Below the pieces are notes generated by a model. The model was not told the origin of the DNA. It saw only the letters and a program-made list of their open reading frames with translations, and did not search any database. From positions 124,001 through 188,000 of the forward strand of contig NZ_JBJHBQ010000001.1 in the NCBI RefSeq assembly GCF_050485565.1: a stretch of 64,000 nucleotides of DNA, read 5' to 3'. Origin of the DNA: Glycocaulis sp050485565. GTDB taxonomy: Bacteria > Pseudomonadota > Alphaproteobacteria > Caulobacterales > Maricaulaceae. Of the stretch, positions 15,174 through 23,725 are shown piece by piece. The position numbers and the translations under genes are program-made. Within the stretch, counting starts at the first letter, position 1. Every line of letters starts with the position of its first letter.

Positions 15174-17477
15174 TCACGCCTTCTCCACAAAGCTGGACAC
15201 GACCTTCTTCTCGCCCGCCTTGTCAAAGGCCACCGTCAGCTTGGCGCCATCGGCCACGAGAATACGGCCATAGCCGAATTTCTGGTGGAAGACCCGGTCG
15301 CCGCGGGCAAACCCGCCAGCGCCATTGTCCCCGCTCTCGATCAGCCTGGCCTTGCCTTCAATCACGCCGGGATCACGGCGCGAACCGCTCTCCTGGGCTG
15401 CCTTGAAGCGCTTCCAGCCGGGGCTGTCATAGGCGGAGCGGAACGGATCGGCAGGCTCTGACACGCCAGCAAAGCCGGGGCCGGCATCGTAATATCCGGT
15501 CTCGGATTTGGCTTCGGCATGTTCGGCCGGCAACTCGTCGATAAAGCGCGAGGGCAGGACAGACTGCCAGCGCCCGAAAATCATCCGGTTGGCGGTAAAG
15601 GAGATGATAGCGCGCGCGCGTGCCCGCGTGATGCCCACGTATGCGAGGCGGCGTTCTTCCTCGAGGCTCGCCGTGCCGCCCTCATCGAGCGAACGCTGGG
15701 AAGGAAACACCGTCTCCTCCCAGCCGGGCAGGAAGACCAGCGGAAATTCCAGCCCCTTGGCGGCGTGAAGCGTCATCAGCGAGACCTCATCGCCGGTTCC
15801 GGCCTGATCCAGGTCGGCCACCAGCGAGACATGTTCCAGATAGGCTTCCAGCGTGTCGAACTGGCCCATTGAGCGGACGAGTTCTTTCAGGTTATCCAGA
15901 CGGCCTGCGGCCTGCGGGCTCTTGTCCTCGCGCCACATCGCCGTATAGCCGCTTTCATCGAGGATGATCTCGGCCAGCTCGTCATGGCGCATGGCGTCCA
16001 GCTGTCCGCGCCAGCGCTCCACATCGCGCAAAAACACCTGAAGGCCCGTGCGCGCCTTGCCGCGTATCTCGTCGGTCTGGACCATCAGGCCAGCCATCTC
16101 ACTCATCGAGACACCGGCAGAGCGGGCGGCCGAGGCGATCTTCTGCACGCTGGTCTCGCCAATCCCGCGCTTGGGAACATTCACGATCCGCTCGAACGCG
16201 AGATCGTCTTCGGGCGAGCGCACAAGGCGCATATAGGCGTGGGCATCGCGTATCTCGGCGCGTTCGAAGAAGCGCGGCCCGCCAATGACCTTGTAGGGCA
16301 GGCCCAGCATGATGAAGCGGTCTTCAAACGCCCGCATCTGCCAGGAGGCGCGCACCAGAATGGCGATATCGTTGTGCTGGTTACCGGCGCGGACAAAAGC
16401 CTCGATCTCGTCGGCGACAAAGCGCGCTTCGGCCTCGCCGTCCCACAGCCCTCGCACCTGGACCTTTTCGCCGGGATCATCCTCGGTCCACAGCGTTTTG
16501 CCGAGGCGCGCACGGTTGGACTTGATGAGCCCGGAGGCGGCACCCAGAATATGGCCCGTGGAGCGGTAATTGCGCTCCAGACGGATCACGGTCGCGCCGG
16601 GAAAATCGGTCTCGAAGCGCAAAATGTTGTCCACCTCCGCGCCGCGCCAGCCATAGATGGACTGGTCGTCATCGCCCACGCAGCACACATTGCCCGACCC
16701 GCGCGCGAGCAGGCGCAGCCATAGATACTGGCAGACATTCGTGTCCTGATATTCGTCCACGAGGAGATAGCGGAAGCGCTTGTGGTAGAGCGCCAGCACA
16801 TCGGCATGCTCGGTGAAGATGGTCAGATTGTGCAGCAGCAGATCGCCAAAATCACAGGCATTGAGGACTTTGAGCCGCTCCTGATAGAGCCGGTAGAGCA
16901 CATCCGCCTTGCCGTCCGCGAAGGTCCAGCGATCATCCTCGCCCAGCTTTTCCGGGCGGATACCACGGTTCTTCCAGCCATCGATGAGGCTGGCGAGATG
17001 GCGCGGCGTCCAGCGCTTCTCGTCAATGCCTTCAGCCTGCAGGATCTGCTTGATCAGGCGCAGCTGGTCATCGGTATCAAGGATGGTGAAGGAGGATTTC
17101 AGCCCCACCAGCTCGGCATGGCGGCGCAATATCTGCGCGGCGATGGAGTGGAAGGTGCCAAGCCAGGGCAGCCCCTCCACCGCCTCGCCGATGATCGCGC
17201 CGACGCGCTCCTTCATCTCGCGCGCGGCCTTGTTGGTGAAGGTGACCGAGAGGATTTCCCAAGGGTTTGCCCGGCCCGTCGCGAGGATATGAGCCAGCCG
17301 CGTGGTCAGAACACGCGTCTTGCCTGTGCCCGCGCCTGCCAGCACCAGAACCGGGCCCTCAATCGCTTCCACCGCCGCGCGCTGCTCGGCGTTGAGCCCC
17401 GCCAGATAGGCAGGCGTTGCTCCGCCGCCGGAGGGCGGGCGGGCAGAGGCCTGCTGGGAAAGGGGTATGGAGCTCAT
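15174..17477 (-). CDS. uvrD: UvrD/PcrA-type DNA helicase (SF1A)
   Basis: 3'-5' helicase acting in excision repair, mismatch repair and clearing of stalled complexes. The 767-residue product has the SF1A series: Q-motif LNAEQRAAVEA, Walker A AGAGTGKT (47-54), LSVTFTNKAAREMKERV (Ia), LLVDEYQDTN (II), VGDDDQSIYGWRGA (III), RLERNYRST (IV), LMTLHAAKGLEFPLVFLPG (V) and EEERRLAYVGITRARARAIIS (VI). The C-terminal part (from about residue 690) holds the GVIEGKARLIE segment and a Tudor-like RVFHQKFGYGRI..KLTVAFDKAGEKKVVSSFVEKA domain that binds RNA polymerase in PcrA. Start chosen at ATG 17477; a GTG at 17540 would add 21 residues. Confidence 0.95.
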   Translation of the reverse strand: MSSIPLSQQASARPPSGGGATPAYLAGLNAEQRAAVEAIEGPVLVLAGAGTGKTRVLTTRLAHILATGRANPWEILSVTFTNKAAREMKERVGAIIGEAVEGLPWLGTFHSIAAQILRRHAELVGLKSSFTILDTDDQLRLIKQILQAEGIDEKRWTPRHLASLIDGWKNRGIRPEKLGEDDRWTFADGKADVLYRLYQERLKVLNACDFGDLLLHNLTIFTEHADVLALYHKRFRYLLVDEYQDTNVCQYLWLRLLARGSGNVCCVGDDDQSIYGWRGAEVDNILRFETDFPGATVIRLERNYRSTGHILGAASGLIKSNRARLGKTLWTEDDPGEKVQVRGLWDGEAEARFVADEIEAFVRAGNQHNDIAILVRASWQMRAFEDRFIMLGLPYKVIGGPRFFERAEIRDAHAYMRLVRSPEDDLAFERIVNVPKRGIGETSVQKIASAARSAGVSMSEMAGLMVQTDEIRGKARTGLQVFLRDVERWRGQLDAMRHDELAEIILDESGYTAMWREDKSPQAAGRLDNLKELVRSMGQFDTLEAYLEHVSLVADLDQAGTGDEVSLMTLHAAKGLEFPLVFLPGWEETVFPSQRSLDEGGTASLEEERRLAYVGITRARARAIISFTANRMIFGRWQSVLPSRFIDELPAEHAEAKSETGYYDAGPGFAGVSEPADPFRSAYDSPGWKRFKAAQESGSRRDPGVIEGKARLIESGDNGAGGFARGDRVFHQKFGYGRILVADGAKLTVAFDKAGEKKVVSSFVEKA

Positions 17478-17594
17478 GGGCGCGCTTTGGACGGGTCTCG
17501 GATACGATTCGGGGGTTCGGTTCTCCAAGCTAGCACGCACACGCCCGCGTTACAGGGCGCGATGTGCGGGTGGGGTGGCAGTGCTTCACCAAAA

Positions 17595-17613
17595 ATGATA
17601 TCCTAATGATATC
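17595..17613 (+). promoter_or_regulatory. Candidate mazEF operator: two ATGATATC sites one helical turn apart
   Basis: ATGATATC occurs at 17595-17602 and 17606-17613, an 11-bp offset; each contains the palindrome GATATC. The site overlaps AT-rich DNA suited to a -10 element and is 20 bp upstream of the first start codon. AbrB-type antitoxins repress their own promoters at short repeated sites; this is inference. Confidence 0.5.
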
Positions 17614-17632
17614 TTGAAAGGAACGTGGTAAC

Positions 17633-17884
17633 GTGGTGATGAAAGCGCTGATCGGCAAATGGGGGCAGTCACAGGCGGTGAGGCTGCCCAAGGACATTTC
17701 TGACCAGCTGCGCCTGAAGGCTGGCGACGAGGTGGAAATGGAGCTGGTGAACAACCAGCTCGTCATCACGCCCGTCAAACGCCCGGCCAGGCTCGACCCC
17801 GACGCTCTGTTTGCACAGATGGAACAATGTGATCCGCCAGCAGAAATTGACTGGGGACCAGCGCGCGGGGCCGAGGCTTGGTAA
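17633..17884 (+). CDS. mazE: MazE-like antitoxin (AbrB/SpoVT fold)
   Basis: The 83-residue protein has the swapped-hairpin AbrB DNA-binding signature of MazE: KALIGKWGQSQAVRLPKDISDQLRLKAGDEVEMELVNN at residues 4-41. It ends with an acidic tail (LDPDALFAQMEQCDPPAEIDWG) of the kind that wraps the toxin. Start is uncertain: GTG at 17633 fits AAAGGAA at a 9-10-base spacing, while ATG at 17639 is the textbook residue. The toxin gene follows, overlapping by 7 bp. Confidence 0.88.
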   Translation: MVMKALIGKWGQSQAVRLPKDISDQLRLKAGDEVEMELVNNQLVITPVKRPARLDPDALFAQMEQCDPPAEIDWGPARGAEAW

Positions 17885-18237
17885 CGCAGCCGCCCGCTTT
17901 CCAGCCCGGCGATCTGGTCTGGCTGGAGTTCGCCGATGCCTCCGGCCACGAACAGGAGGGGCGGCGGCCCGCCGTGGTGGTGTCAGCGGGTGGGTACAAT
18001 GCCCGCTCCAGCCTGATCCTCGTCTGCCCGGTGACCAGCAGCGACAAGCCGTGGCCCTTCAAGGTGAAGCTGGCCGGTGAGACAGGCGGACTTGACGGCT
18101 ACACGCTGGTTGATCAGGTCCGCGCGGTAGACCCCGATGCCAGACACGCCCGCAAGGCTGGCGAGGTCAGCGGCGCTTGCCTTGCCGATATCCGGGCGAG
18201 GCTTGCTGTCGTGCTGGGCTTATCCCCGGAATCCTAG
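17878..18237 (+). CDS. mazF: MazF/PemK-like mRNA interferase toxin
   Basis: Sequence-specific endoribonuclease neutralised by the upstream antitoxin. The 119-residue product carries the MazF/PemK core: PGDLVWLEFADASGHEQEGRRPAVVVS (residues 10-36), then LILVCPVTSSDKPWPFKV and DGYTLVDQVRAVDPDARH, the strands that form the active site. The start is a TTG at 17878 inside the mazE gene; no ATG or GTG precedes the first conserved Gly-Asp, so weak, coupled initiation would keep toxin below antitoxin. Its last 18 bp overlap the 3' end of the convergent rlmE gene. Confidence 0.88.
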   Translation: MVTQPPAFQPGDLVWLEFADASGHEQEGRRPAVVVSAGGYNARSSLILVCPVTSSDKPWPFKVKLAGETGGLDGYTLVDQVRAVDPDARHARKAGEVSGACLADIRARLAVVLGLSPES

Positions 18238-18948
18238 CGCCACGAGATAGGTCTCCGAGCTGTCGGCGCGGCTGGCGGCGGGTTTGGCGTGCTTCACCTT
18301 GTCAAAGCGCGGTTTCAGCCGCGCGAGAATTTCGCTCTCGGTGCCGCCCTGAAACGCCTTGGCGATGAAGGCACCGCCCGGCTTCAAGGTCTCCAGCGCG
18401 AAGTCTGCCGCCGCCTCGACCAGGCTGACGATGCGCAAATGGTCGGTGCTCTTGTGTCCGGTGGTCCAGGGGGCGAGGTCTGACATGACGAGGTCTGCCG
18501 GCCCGCCAAGTGCCTCTTTGACGGCTTCCGGCGCGCCCGGATCGGTGAAGTCCATCGTCATCAGGACCGCGCCCGCGATGTGATCCATCTCCAGCAGATC
18601 AATGCCGACAACATGGCTGGCGCCGCGTTTGAGCGCCACCTGCACCCAGCCGCCCGGCGCCGCGCCGAGATCGGCAATGCGCATGCCGGGCCTTAACAGC
18701 CCGAATTTCTCGTCCAGCTCGATCAGCTTGTAGGCTGCGCGCGAGCGATAGCCTTCGGCCTTGGCCCGCTGCACATAAGGGTCGTTGAGCTGGCGCTCCA
18801 GCCAGCGCTGGGAGGAGACTTTGCGCTTCTTGGCGGTCTTTACCCGCTCGTGAAACTGCTTGTCAGCGCGCTTGCTGCCGCCCGCCGTTACCGGGCCGGA
18901 GCGTCTGCGGCGCTTTTCCTCGGGCGGATCTTCATCCTTGCTGCTCAC
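18220..18948 (-). CDS. rlmE: 23S rRNA (uridine-2'-O) methyltransferase RlmE (FtsJ/RrmJ)
   Basis: Methylates the 2'-O of the A-loop uridine of 23S rRNA (U2552 in E. coli). In the 242-residue product a basic N-terminal extension of about 45 residues precedes the conserved SSQRWLERQLNDPYVQRAKAEGYRSRAAYKLIELDEKF segment. Motif I is IADLGAAPGGWVQ; the catalytic K-D-K-E set is visible as the Lys of YKL, Asp of VMSDLAPWTTG, Lys of FIAKAFQGG and Glu of SSETYLV. The start is a GTG at 18948 that overlaps the ppx stop by 4 bp (GTGA). Overlaps mazF by 18 bp at the 3' end. Confidence 0.95.
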   Translation of the reverse strand: MSSKDEDPPEEKRRRRSGPVTAGGSKRADKQFHERVKTAKKRKVSSQRWLERQLNDPYVQRAKAEGYRSRAAYKLIELDEKFGLLRPGMRIADLGAAPGGWVQVALKRGASHVVGIDLLEMDHIAGAVLMTMDFTDPGAPEAVKEALGGPADLVMSDLAPWTTGHKSTDHLRIVSLVEAAADFALETLKPGGAFIAKAFQGGTESEILARLKPRFDKVKHAKPAASRADSSETYLVALGFRG

Positions 18949-20075
18949 GATGGCGCTCCTGCACTGGTCTTGCCCCGCCCACGCGATTTGCGGCCACGGC
19001 GGCCGCGCTTGCGCCTTGGATAGATCAGATTGAGCAGAAGACCTTCGCGAAGCCCCCTGTCGCCGACCCGCAGGCGCGGCACCGGCCATCCATCCATCAC
19101 CGATTCCAGTATCGCGCAACCGGCCACGACCAGATCGGCCCGCTCAGTGCCGATACAGCCCTCGCCCGCGCGCCCGGCTGCATCCTTGGTCGACAGCCGG
19201 TCACAGGCGGCGCGGGCCTCATGGGCTTCCATCCACGAGCCGTCCACCTGGTTGCGGTCATAGCGCACCAGATTGAGGTGGACCCCGGCCACCGAGGTCA
19301 CCGTGCCCGATGTACCCACCATATGCGCCCTGCCCTGCTCGAACAGCGGGCGCAAGCGGCGCGCGCCTTTGGGAATCCGCGTTTCCTTGCGCACTTCAGC
19401 CTTCATGGCCTCATACCAGGCGCGGCGCTCTTCGGGGGTGGCGTTTTCCGGTTCGGGGCAGCGCTCTGACAGGGTGACGACACCCAGCGGAATGGTGGTC
19501 CAGCCACGAATGCCCGGACGGCCGGCATCGGGATAACCGCCACGCTCACGCCACTCGGCCAGATCCAGCCAGCACAGCTCGGTAGAGCCGCCGCCAATAT
19601 CGACCACCACGGCCGCGTCAAAGCTGTCATCAAGCAGGTCAAGACTGCCCTGTACGGCCAGGCGCGCTTCTTCCTCGGGCGAAATGAGATCCAGCTTCAG
19701 GCCGGTCTCGCGCTCCACCCGGTCGAGGAAGTCCTGACCGTTGGACGCCATGCGGCAGGCTTGCGTGGCAACCGCGCGCAGCCGCGTCACCTTGCGGCGT
19801 TCCAGCTTCTGCGCACACACCGCCAGCGCCTCGACAGCGCGGTCCATCGCCTCGTCGGACAGGACGCCGCTGGCACCCAGCCCCTCGCCCAGCTTCACAA
19901 TGCGTGAAAAGCTTTCCACCACGCGAAAACCGCGATGGGCGCGCTTGGCCATCAGCATACGGCAATTATTGGTGCCAAGGTCTATCGCGCCATAGATCAC
20001 GTCATGGCGGGCACGGCCTTTGGACGTATTGCGCGAATCGGTCCCCGGACGGGCACCGGGGTCATGCGTATCCAT
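18945..20075 (-). CDS. Exopolyphosphatase / pppGpp phosphatase (Ppx/GppA family)
   Basis: Hydrolyses terminal phosphates of polyphosphate or guanosine pentaphosphate. The 376-residue product has the ASKHA fold: phosphate-1 loop YGAIDLGTNNCRMLMA, the RAVATQACRMASNG segment, catalytic SPEEEARLAVQG and phosphate-2 loop VVVDIGGGSTEL. The length is that of the short two-domain form common in alphaproteobacteria and lacks the C-terminal HD domain of E. coli Ppx. Start at 20075 (MDTHDPGARPGTDSRN) follows a short disordered leader; the frame is open 75 bases further upstream. Coupled to rlmE by overlap, a pairing conserved in alphaproteobacteria. Which substrate dominates cannot be told. Confidence 0.92.
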   Translation of the reverse strand: MDTHDPGARPGTDSRNTSKGRARHDVIYGAIDLGTNNCRMLMAKRAHRGFRVVESFSRIVKLGEGLGASGVLSDEAMDRAVEALAVCAQKLERRKVTRLRAVATQACRMASNGQDFLDRVERETGLKLDLISPEEEARLAVQGSLDLLDDSFDAAVVVDIGGGSTELCWLDLAEWRERGGYPDAGRPGIRGWTTIPLGVVTLSERCPEPENATPEERRAWYEAMKAEVRKETRIPKGARRLRPLFEQGRAHMVGTSGTVTSVAGVHLNLVRYDRNQVDGSWMEAHEARAACDRLSTKDAAGRAGEGCIGTERADLVVAGCAILESVMDGWPVPRLRVGDRGLREGLLLNLIYPRRKRGRRGRKSRGRGKTSAGAPS

Positions 20076-20305
20076 GAACTGTACGGTCCTGCTGACCGGA
20101 CTGACTGGCAGGGCGCGCAACCCTTCGGCGCGCAGCCCGTTGCCTGACAAGGCCGGTCTGGTTCGTGTGTTGAAGACAATGATAACATGATCGTGACAGG
20201 ATGACAGATATTAAGCCGCGCCTTGTGACATGCAGCGCAAGGCTTGGCCTGGCAGACATATGCCTTACCTCACGCGTAGGGCATTATGAAAAAAGAGGTC
20301 ATCCC

Positions 20306-20638
20306 GTGCGCAGCGCGCAATTTGCCATTGGCGATGTTGTCCGGCACCGGCTCTTCCCCTTCCGGGGCGTCGTGTTCGACGTCGACCCGCAATTTGCCAA
20401 TACGGAAGAATGGTGGCTGTCGATTCCGGAGCGCATACGCCCCCACAAGGACCAGCCCTTCTACCATGTGCTCGCAGAGAATGAGCAGAGCTACTACACG
20501 GCCTATGTCTCCGAGCAGAACCTGCTGCCCGACGCGCATAATGGTCCTGTCGGCCACCCGGAAGCGGCCGCCGTATTCGAAGGCTTTGATGGCACACGCT
20601 ACAAGGTGAAGGCGGAGATCGCGTCGAAAGCGAACTAG
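20306..20638 (+). CDS. hspQ: Heat shock protein HspQ
   Basis: HspQ binds hemimethylated oriC in E. coli and acts as a specificity enhancer for the Lon protease. The 110-residue product has the full signature: QFAIGDVVRHRLFPFRGVVFDVDP, FANTEEWWLSIPE, PFYHVLAENEQSYYTAYVSEQNLLPD. The GTG at 20306 is chosen because AGAGG lies 8 bases upstream and the family starts just before this residue; an ATG at 20201 would add 35 unconserved residues. The stop directly abuts the stop of the convergent FAH-family gene. I do not see a clear heat-shock promoter. Confidence 0.93.
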   Translation: MRSAQFAIGDVVRHRLFPFRGVVFDVDPQFANTEEWWLSIPERIRPHKDQPFYHVLAENEQSYYTAYVSEQNLLPDAHNGPVGHPEAAAVFEGFDGTRYKVKAEIASKAN

Positions 20639-21652
20639 CTATTTCTGGTAGCGCACGACTTCCTGCTCGATGGCACCGAAGATCGACTTGCCATTCTTGT
20701 CGCGCATGTCGATGCGGATCGTGTCGCCGGGCGTCATGAAGGGGGTTTTCGGCTTTCCATCATTGATCGTCTCGATCATGCGGATTTCCGCGATGCACGA
20801 ATAGCCCTTGCCGCCTTCGCTGACCGGCTTGCCCGGACCGCCATCCTGTTTGTTAGACACGGTACCAGAGCCGATGATGGTGCCTGCCGTCACGGGCCGC
20901 GTCTTGGCCAGATGGGCGATAAGCTCTGGAAAGCCGAACGTCATGTCGACACCGGCATCCGGCTCGCCAAAAAGCTGGCCATTATACTGCGAGCGCAGGG
21001 GCAGAGAGAGGCGCGCACCGTCCCACGCTTCGCCCAGCTCGTCCGGCGTCACGGCGACGGGTGAGAAGGCGGTGGGCGGTTTGGACTGGAAGAAGCCGAA
21101 GCCTTTTGCCAGCTCGCCCGGAATGAGGCCGCGCAAGGACACATCATTGCAGATCATCACGAGGCGGATTGCCTTTGCCGCTTCATCGGCCGTGCAGCCC
21201 ATAGGCGCATCACCAGTGATGACGGCTACCTCGCCTTCAAAGTCGAGACCCCAGGCGTCATCGCCAAGCGGGATGGGCGCGCGCGGTGCCAGGAAGGCGT
21301 CTGATCCGCCCTGATACATCAAAGGATCGGTCCAGAAGCTCTCGGGCATTTCCGCGCCGCGCGCTTTCCTGACCAGTTCCACATGGTTCACATAAGCCGA
21401 GCCATCGGCCCACTGATAGGCACGCGGCAGCGGAGAGAGCGCGTCGTGCTCGTGGAAGCGCTCGCGCGGAATGGTCTCGCGGTGCAGCTCGTCCGACAGG
21501 GTTTCCAGCTTCGGGGCAGCCACGTCCCAGTCATCCAGCGCGGCCTGCAGGGTGGGCGCGATATGGGAGGCGTCGGTGCACCAGGCGAGGTCTTTCGAGA
21601 CGACGACCAGCTTTCCATCGCGGGTGCCGTTTTCAAGGCTGGCGAGTTTCAT
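20639..21652 (-). CDS. Fumarylacetoacetate hydrolase family protein
   Basis: Probably the last enzyme of tyrosine/homogentisate catabolism, cleaving fumarylacetoacetate to fumarate and acetoacetate. In the 337-residue product the FAH fold and metal site are visible: LDFEGEVAVITGDAPMG (Glu ligands), ICNDVSLRG (Asp), GFGFFQSKPPTAFSP (Lys), and GTIIGSGTVSNKQDGG (the GSGT loop). The gene is on the same strand as hmgA, five genes downstream, which supports the role over other FAH-family reactions such as acylpyruvate hydrolysis. 24 bp separate it from the preceding P-loop gene. Confidence 0.88.
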   Translation of the reverse strand: MKLASLENGTRDGKLVVVSKDLAWCTDASHIAPTLQAALDDWDVAAPKLETLSDELHRETIPRERFHEHDALSPLPRAYQWADGSAYVNHVELVRKARGAEMPESFWTDPLMYQGGSDAFLAPRAPIPLGDDAWGLDFEGEVAVITGDAPMGCTADEAAKAIRLVMICNDVSLRGLIPGELAKGFGFFQSKPPTAFSPVAVTPDELGEAWDGARLSLPLRSQYNGQLFGEPDAGVDMTFGFPELIAHLAKTRPVTAGTIIGSGTVSNKQDGGPGKPVSEGGKGYSCIAEIRMIETINDGKPKTPFMTPGDTIRIDMRDKNGKSIFGAIEQEVVRYQK

Positions 21653-21676
21653 GGGCGCGCTTCCTTCTTTTTCAGC

Positions 21677-22726
21677 TCATCTTCTGTGTGACGGGTCCAC
21701 CAGCGGACGGGCGGGATAGGGTGATTGGGGGGTCCGCGCTACAGAAGCGCTCCAGGCGATAACCGCATCGAAATGGGAATCCATCAGAGGTTTCAGCCCG
21801 GCAGGCGCCCGGCGCGAAGCGGGATCAAATGCCTTGCCCGGATTCTTCACGTCGCGGCTCATCAGCGGTCCTGCCACAACCGCCTGCACGGTTTGCGCAT
21901 CGAGACCCAGGTCAAGGAACCGGCTGGCCGCGTCAAGCGAGGCTTCCGGACGGGCAAGAAAATCATCACCATCCAGCCATGCCGTGCGCGCCGGGTCCAG
22001 CTTTGCCGAAGCCTCGCGCATCATCGCCAGCTGTGCCTGCCAGACCAGCGCTGCTATCTGGATATCGGTAAGCTGAAACGCCTGTTCGGGCGGAATCTGG
22101 CCCAGCAGGGACCCGTCGCGGGCGAACATGGTGTAGAGCTGGCGGGTAAAAGCCCGGCCCGGCTCACTCTTTTTCAGGATTGATGTCAGAAAGACCGGCA
22201 GCTCGGACGTCACGAACAAATGGCGCGCATCGGGCCACAGGGCCGCGCAATCGGAAATCAGCGAGTTCGCCGCATTGGTGGGCTTGATGACCACCCGGCC
22301 AGCGTCAGCGGGCGGCCTGGCAAGCAAATTCATATAGAGCGGGAAAAGGCGGTTGAACTCTGTGGTGTGCCCATGCCGCTTCAGGCTGGCCAGCGTCGCC
22401 AGCCCGGAAGGTTCACTATAGGCGATCGTGCGCCCTTCCACGCTCAGGCAGCGCGCCAGCAAGGTTGAAGCGCAAAATGCCGAATGCCAGATGAAAGCCG
22501 GCGCTGCCTGTCTCTCAACGGGGCCGGGCAGCTGATTGAACGCCAGCGCAGCGCGGCGGCGGCCGGTCAGATCGGCGCGCTGATCGAGAAAGGGCGTGGA
22601 TTCGACAAAGGCGCGATCCGCTTCGACAAACAGAAACTGCCCGGCGCGCAGATCCAGGTCGAAAGGCAACCAGCGCGGATCTTCAAGCAACGTGCTCGCC
22701 GGCAAGGATACAGTCCCGCCGTTCAT
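21677..22726 (-). CDS. Predicted P-loop protein, sulfotransferase-like, function unknown
   Basis: The 349-residue protein has an early segment APAFIWHSAFCASTLLARCL that resembles the PAPS-binding loop of sulfotransferases (Ser/Thr where nucleotide kinases have Gly-Lys), followed by RVVIKPTNAANSLI and DARHLFVTSELPVFLTSIL, arranged like the 3'-phosphate-binding strand of that fold. No catalytic His is certain. The start at 22726 overlaps the carbonic anhydrase stop as ATGA, so the two are translationally coupled; a GTG at 22738 is the alternative. Base composition is like the host. I cannot name the substrate; a sulfotransferase-like kinase or a regulatory nucleotide-binding protein are alternatives. 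Confidence 0.65.
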   Translation of the reverse strand: MNGGTVSLPASTLLEDPRWLPFDLDLRAGQFLFVEADRAFVESTPFLDQRADLTGRRRAALAFNQLPGPVERQAAPAFIWHSAFCASTLLARCLSVEGRTIAYSEPSGLATLASLKRHGHTTEFNRLFPLYMNLLARPPADAGRVVIKPTNAANSLISDCAALWPDARHLFVTSELPVFLTSILKKSEPGRAFTRQLYTMFARDGSLLGQIPPEQAFQLTDIQIAALVWQAQLAMMREASAKLDPARTAWLDGDDFLARPEASLDAASRFLDLGLDAQTVQAVVAGPLMSRDVKNPGKAFDPASRRAPAGLKPLMDSHFDAVIAWSASVARTPQSPYPARPLVDPSHRR

Positions 22727-23364
22727 GACGGGCCACACCCGGCATCAACAATTTCAAAGCGGCCATCGGCGTTGAGCCATTCCAGCTCGCCATCGGCAAT
22801 GCCGAAACGCGCGCCGTGCAGGACCAGCGAGCCCGACTGCACGGCCTCGGCGATGAAGGGGAAGGACAGCAGCCTTTCCAGCGAGCGCTTGATAGAGCGC
22901 AGCTCCATCGCATCGCACACATGGCCGGTATCGGCATCCTCGCCCAGCTCGCGGCGTGTTTCGGCCAGAACCGAGGCGAGCGGATCAAGCCATTTGCGCA
23001 CAAACTGGGTATCGCCCGCCGCGCCGGTGGCCGCCGCTTCCACCCCGCCGCACTGGCGGTGGCCCAGCACGACCACGTTTTTCACCTTGAGCACTTTCAC
23101 CGCATATTCCAGTGCGGCGGAAACGCCGTGATGAGCCGAATCCGGTTCGTAAGGCGGGACCAGATTGGCGACATTGCGGATGATGAAGAGCTCGCCCGGC
23201 CCGGCATCGAAAATCGCAGCCGGATCGACCCGGCTGTCAGCACAGCCAATGACGAGCGTTTCCGGGCTCTGCCCCTTGGCGAGATTTTGCCAGATGCGTT
23301 GCTTGCGCTCGAAGCGCTCGGCGCGGAAGCGGGCAAAGCCCTCATGCAGGCGGGTCGGTATCAT
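22723..23364 (-). CDS. can: Beta-class carbonic anhydrase
   Basis: Interconverts CO2 and bicarbonate. The 213-residue product has the beta-class zinc site: Cys-Asp-Ser-Arg in VIGCADSRVDP (Cys ligand plus Asp-Arg dyad) and His-x2-Cys in VVLGHRQCGGVEAA. IRNVANLVPPY and HHGVSAALEYAVKVLKVKNVVVLGH complete the pattern. Start at 23364 (MIPTRLHEGFARF) matches the family's usual beginning. It sits directly after the sbtA and PII-like genes, so it likely converts imported bicarbonate to CO2 or the reverse for carboxylases. No signal peptide: cytosolic. Confidence 0.95.
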   Translation of the reverse strand: MIPTRLHEGFARFRAERFERKQRIWQNLAKGQSPETLVIGCADSRVDPAAIFDAGPGELFIIRNVANLVPPYEPDSAHHGVSAALEYAVKVLKVKNVVVLGHRQCGGVEAAATGAAGDTQFVRKWLDPLASVLAETRRELGEDADTGHVCDAMELRSIKRSLERLLSFPFIAEAVQSGSLVLHGARFGIADGELEWLNADGRFEIVDAGCGPS

Positions 23365-23409
23365 GTCTGGCGGTCTAACCTTCGATCGGGTGAGCGGCAA
23401 GCAGGCGGG

Positions 23410-23721
23410 TCAGAAGCGCTCGGCGCGCACGACCTGCACATCGGACACCATGACAATGCCGATCTGGCGCTCCAGCAGCGCATAGACACGCTCCAGCACG
23501 GTATCGAGCATCGCAGGGTCGATGACGGCCAGCACCATCATCATGCGGTCAGCGCTGGTGATCTGACCCTCGCGCGACCAGCTGCCGTTTGCGCCGCGCC
23601 CGGATTTGGCGGGCAGCACGGTCCAGCCCTTCACGCCCGCCTTTTCCAGCACGCCCTCAAGGCGCGGCACGGCGGGCATCTCGATAATGATCTCAAGGCG
23701 CTTTTTAAGGCTGGTCTGCAT
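23410..23721 (-). CDS. PII-like protein (SbtB-type regulator)
   Basis: The 103-residue protein has a PII-like ferredoxin-fold pattern: KKRLEIIIEMPAVPRLEGVLEKAGVKGWTVLPAKSGRGANGSW at the start and MMMVLAVIDPAMLDTVLERVYALLERQIGIVMVSDVQVV at the end. It lacks the tyrosine T-loop uridylylation site of GlnB, as expected for a carbon-type PII. It follows sbtA by 4 bp on the same strand, the order found in cyanobacterial sbtA-sbtB, where SbtB binds adenine nucleotides and inhibits SbtA. The C-terminal CGPxGC redox extension of some SbtB proteins is absent. Confidence 0.85.
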   Translation of the reverse strand: MQTSLKKRLEIIIEMPAVPRLEGVLEKAGVKGWTVLPAKSGRGANGSWSREGQITSADRMMMVLAVIDPAMLDTVLERVYALLERQIGIVMVSDVQVVRAERF

Positions 23722-23725
23722 CGGT

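Noticed and set aside
20230..20305. Sigma-32 heat-shock promoter for hspQ
   Set aside because: A CTTG is present, but no acceptable -10 at the right distance was found.
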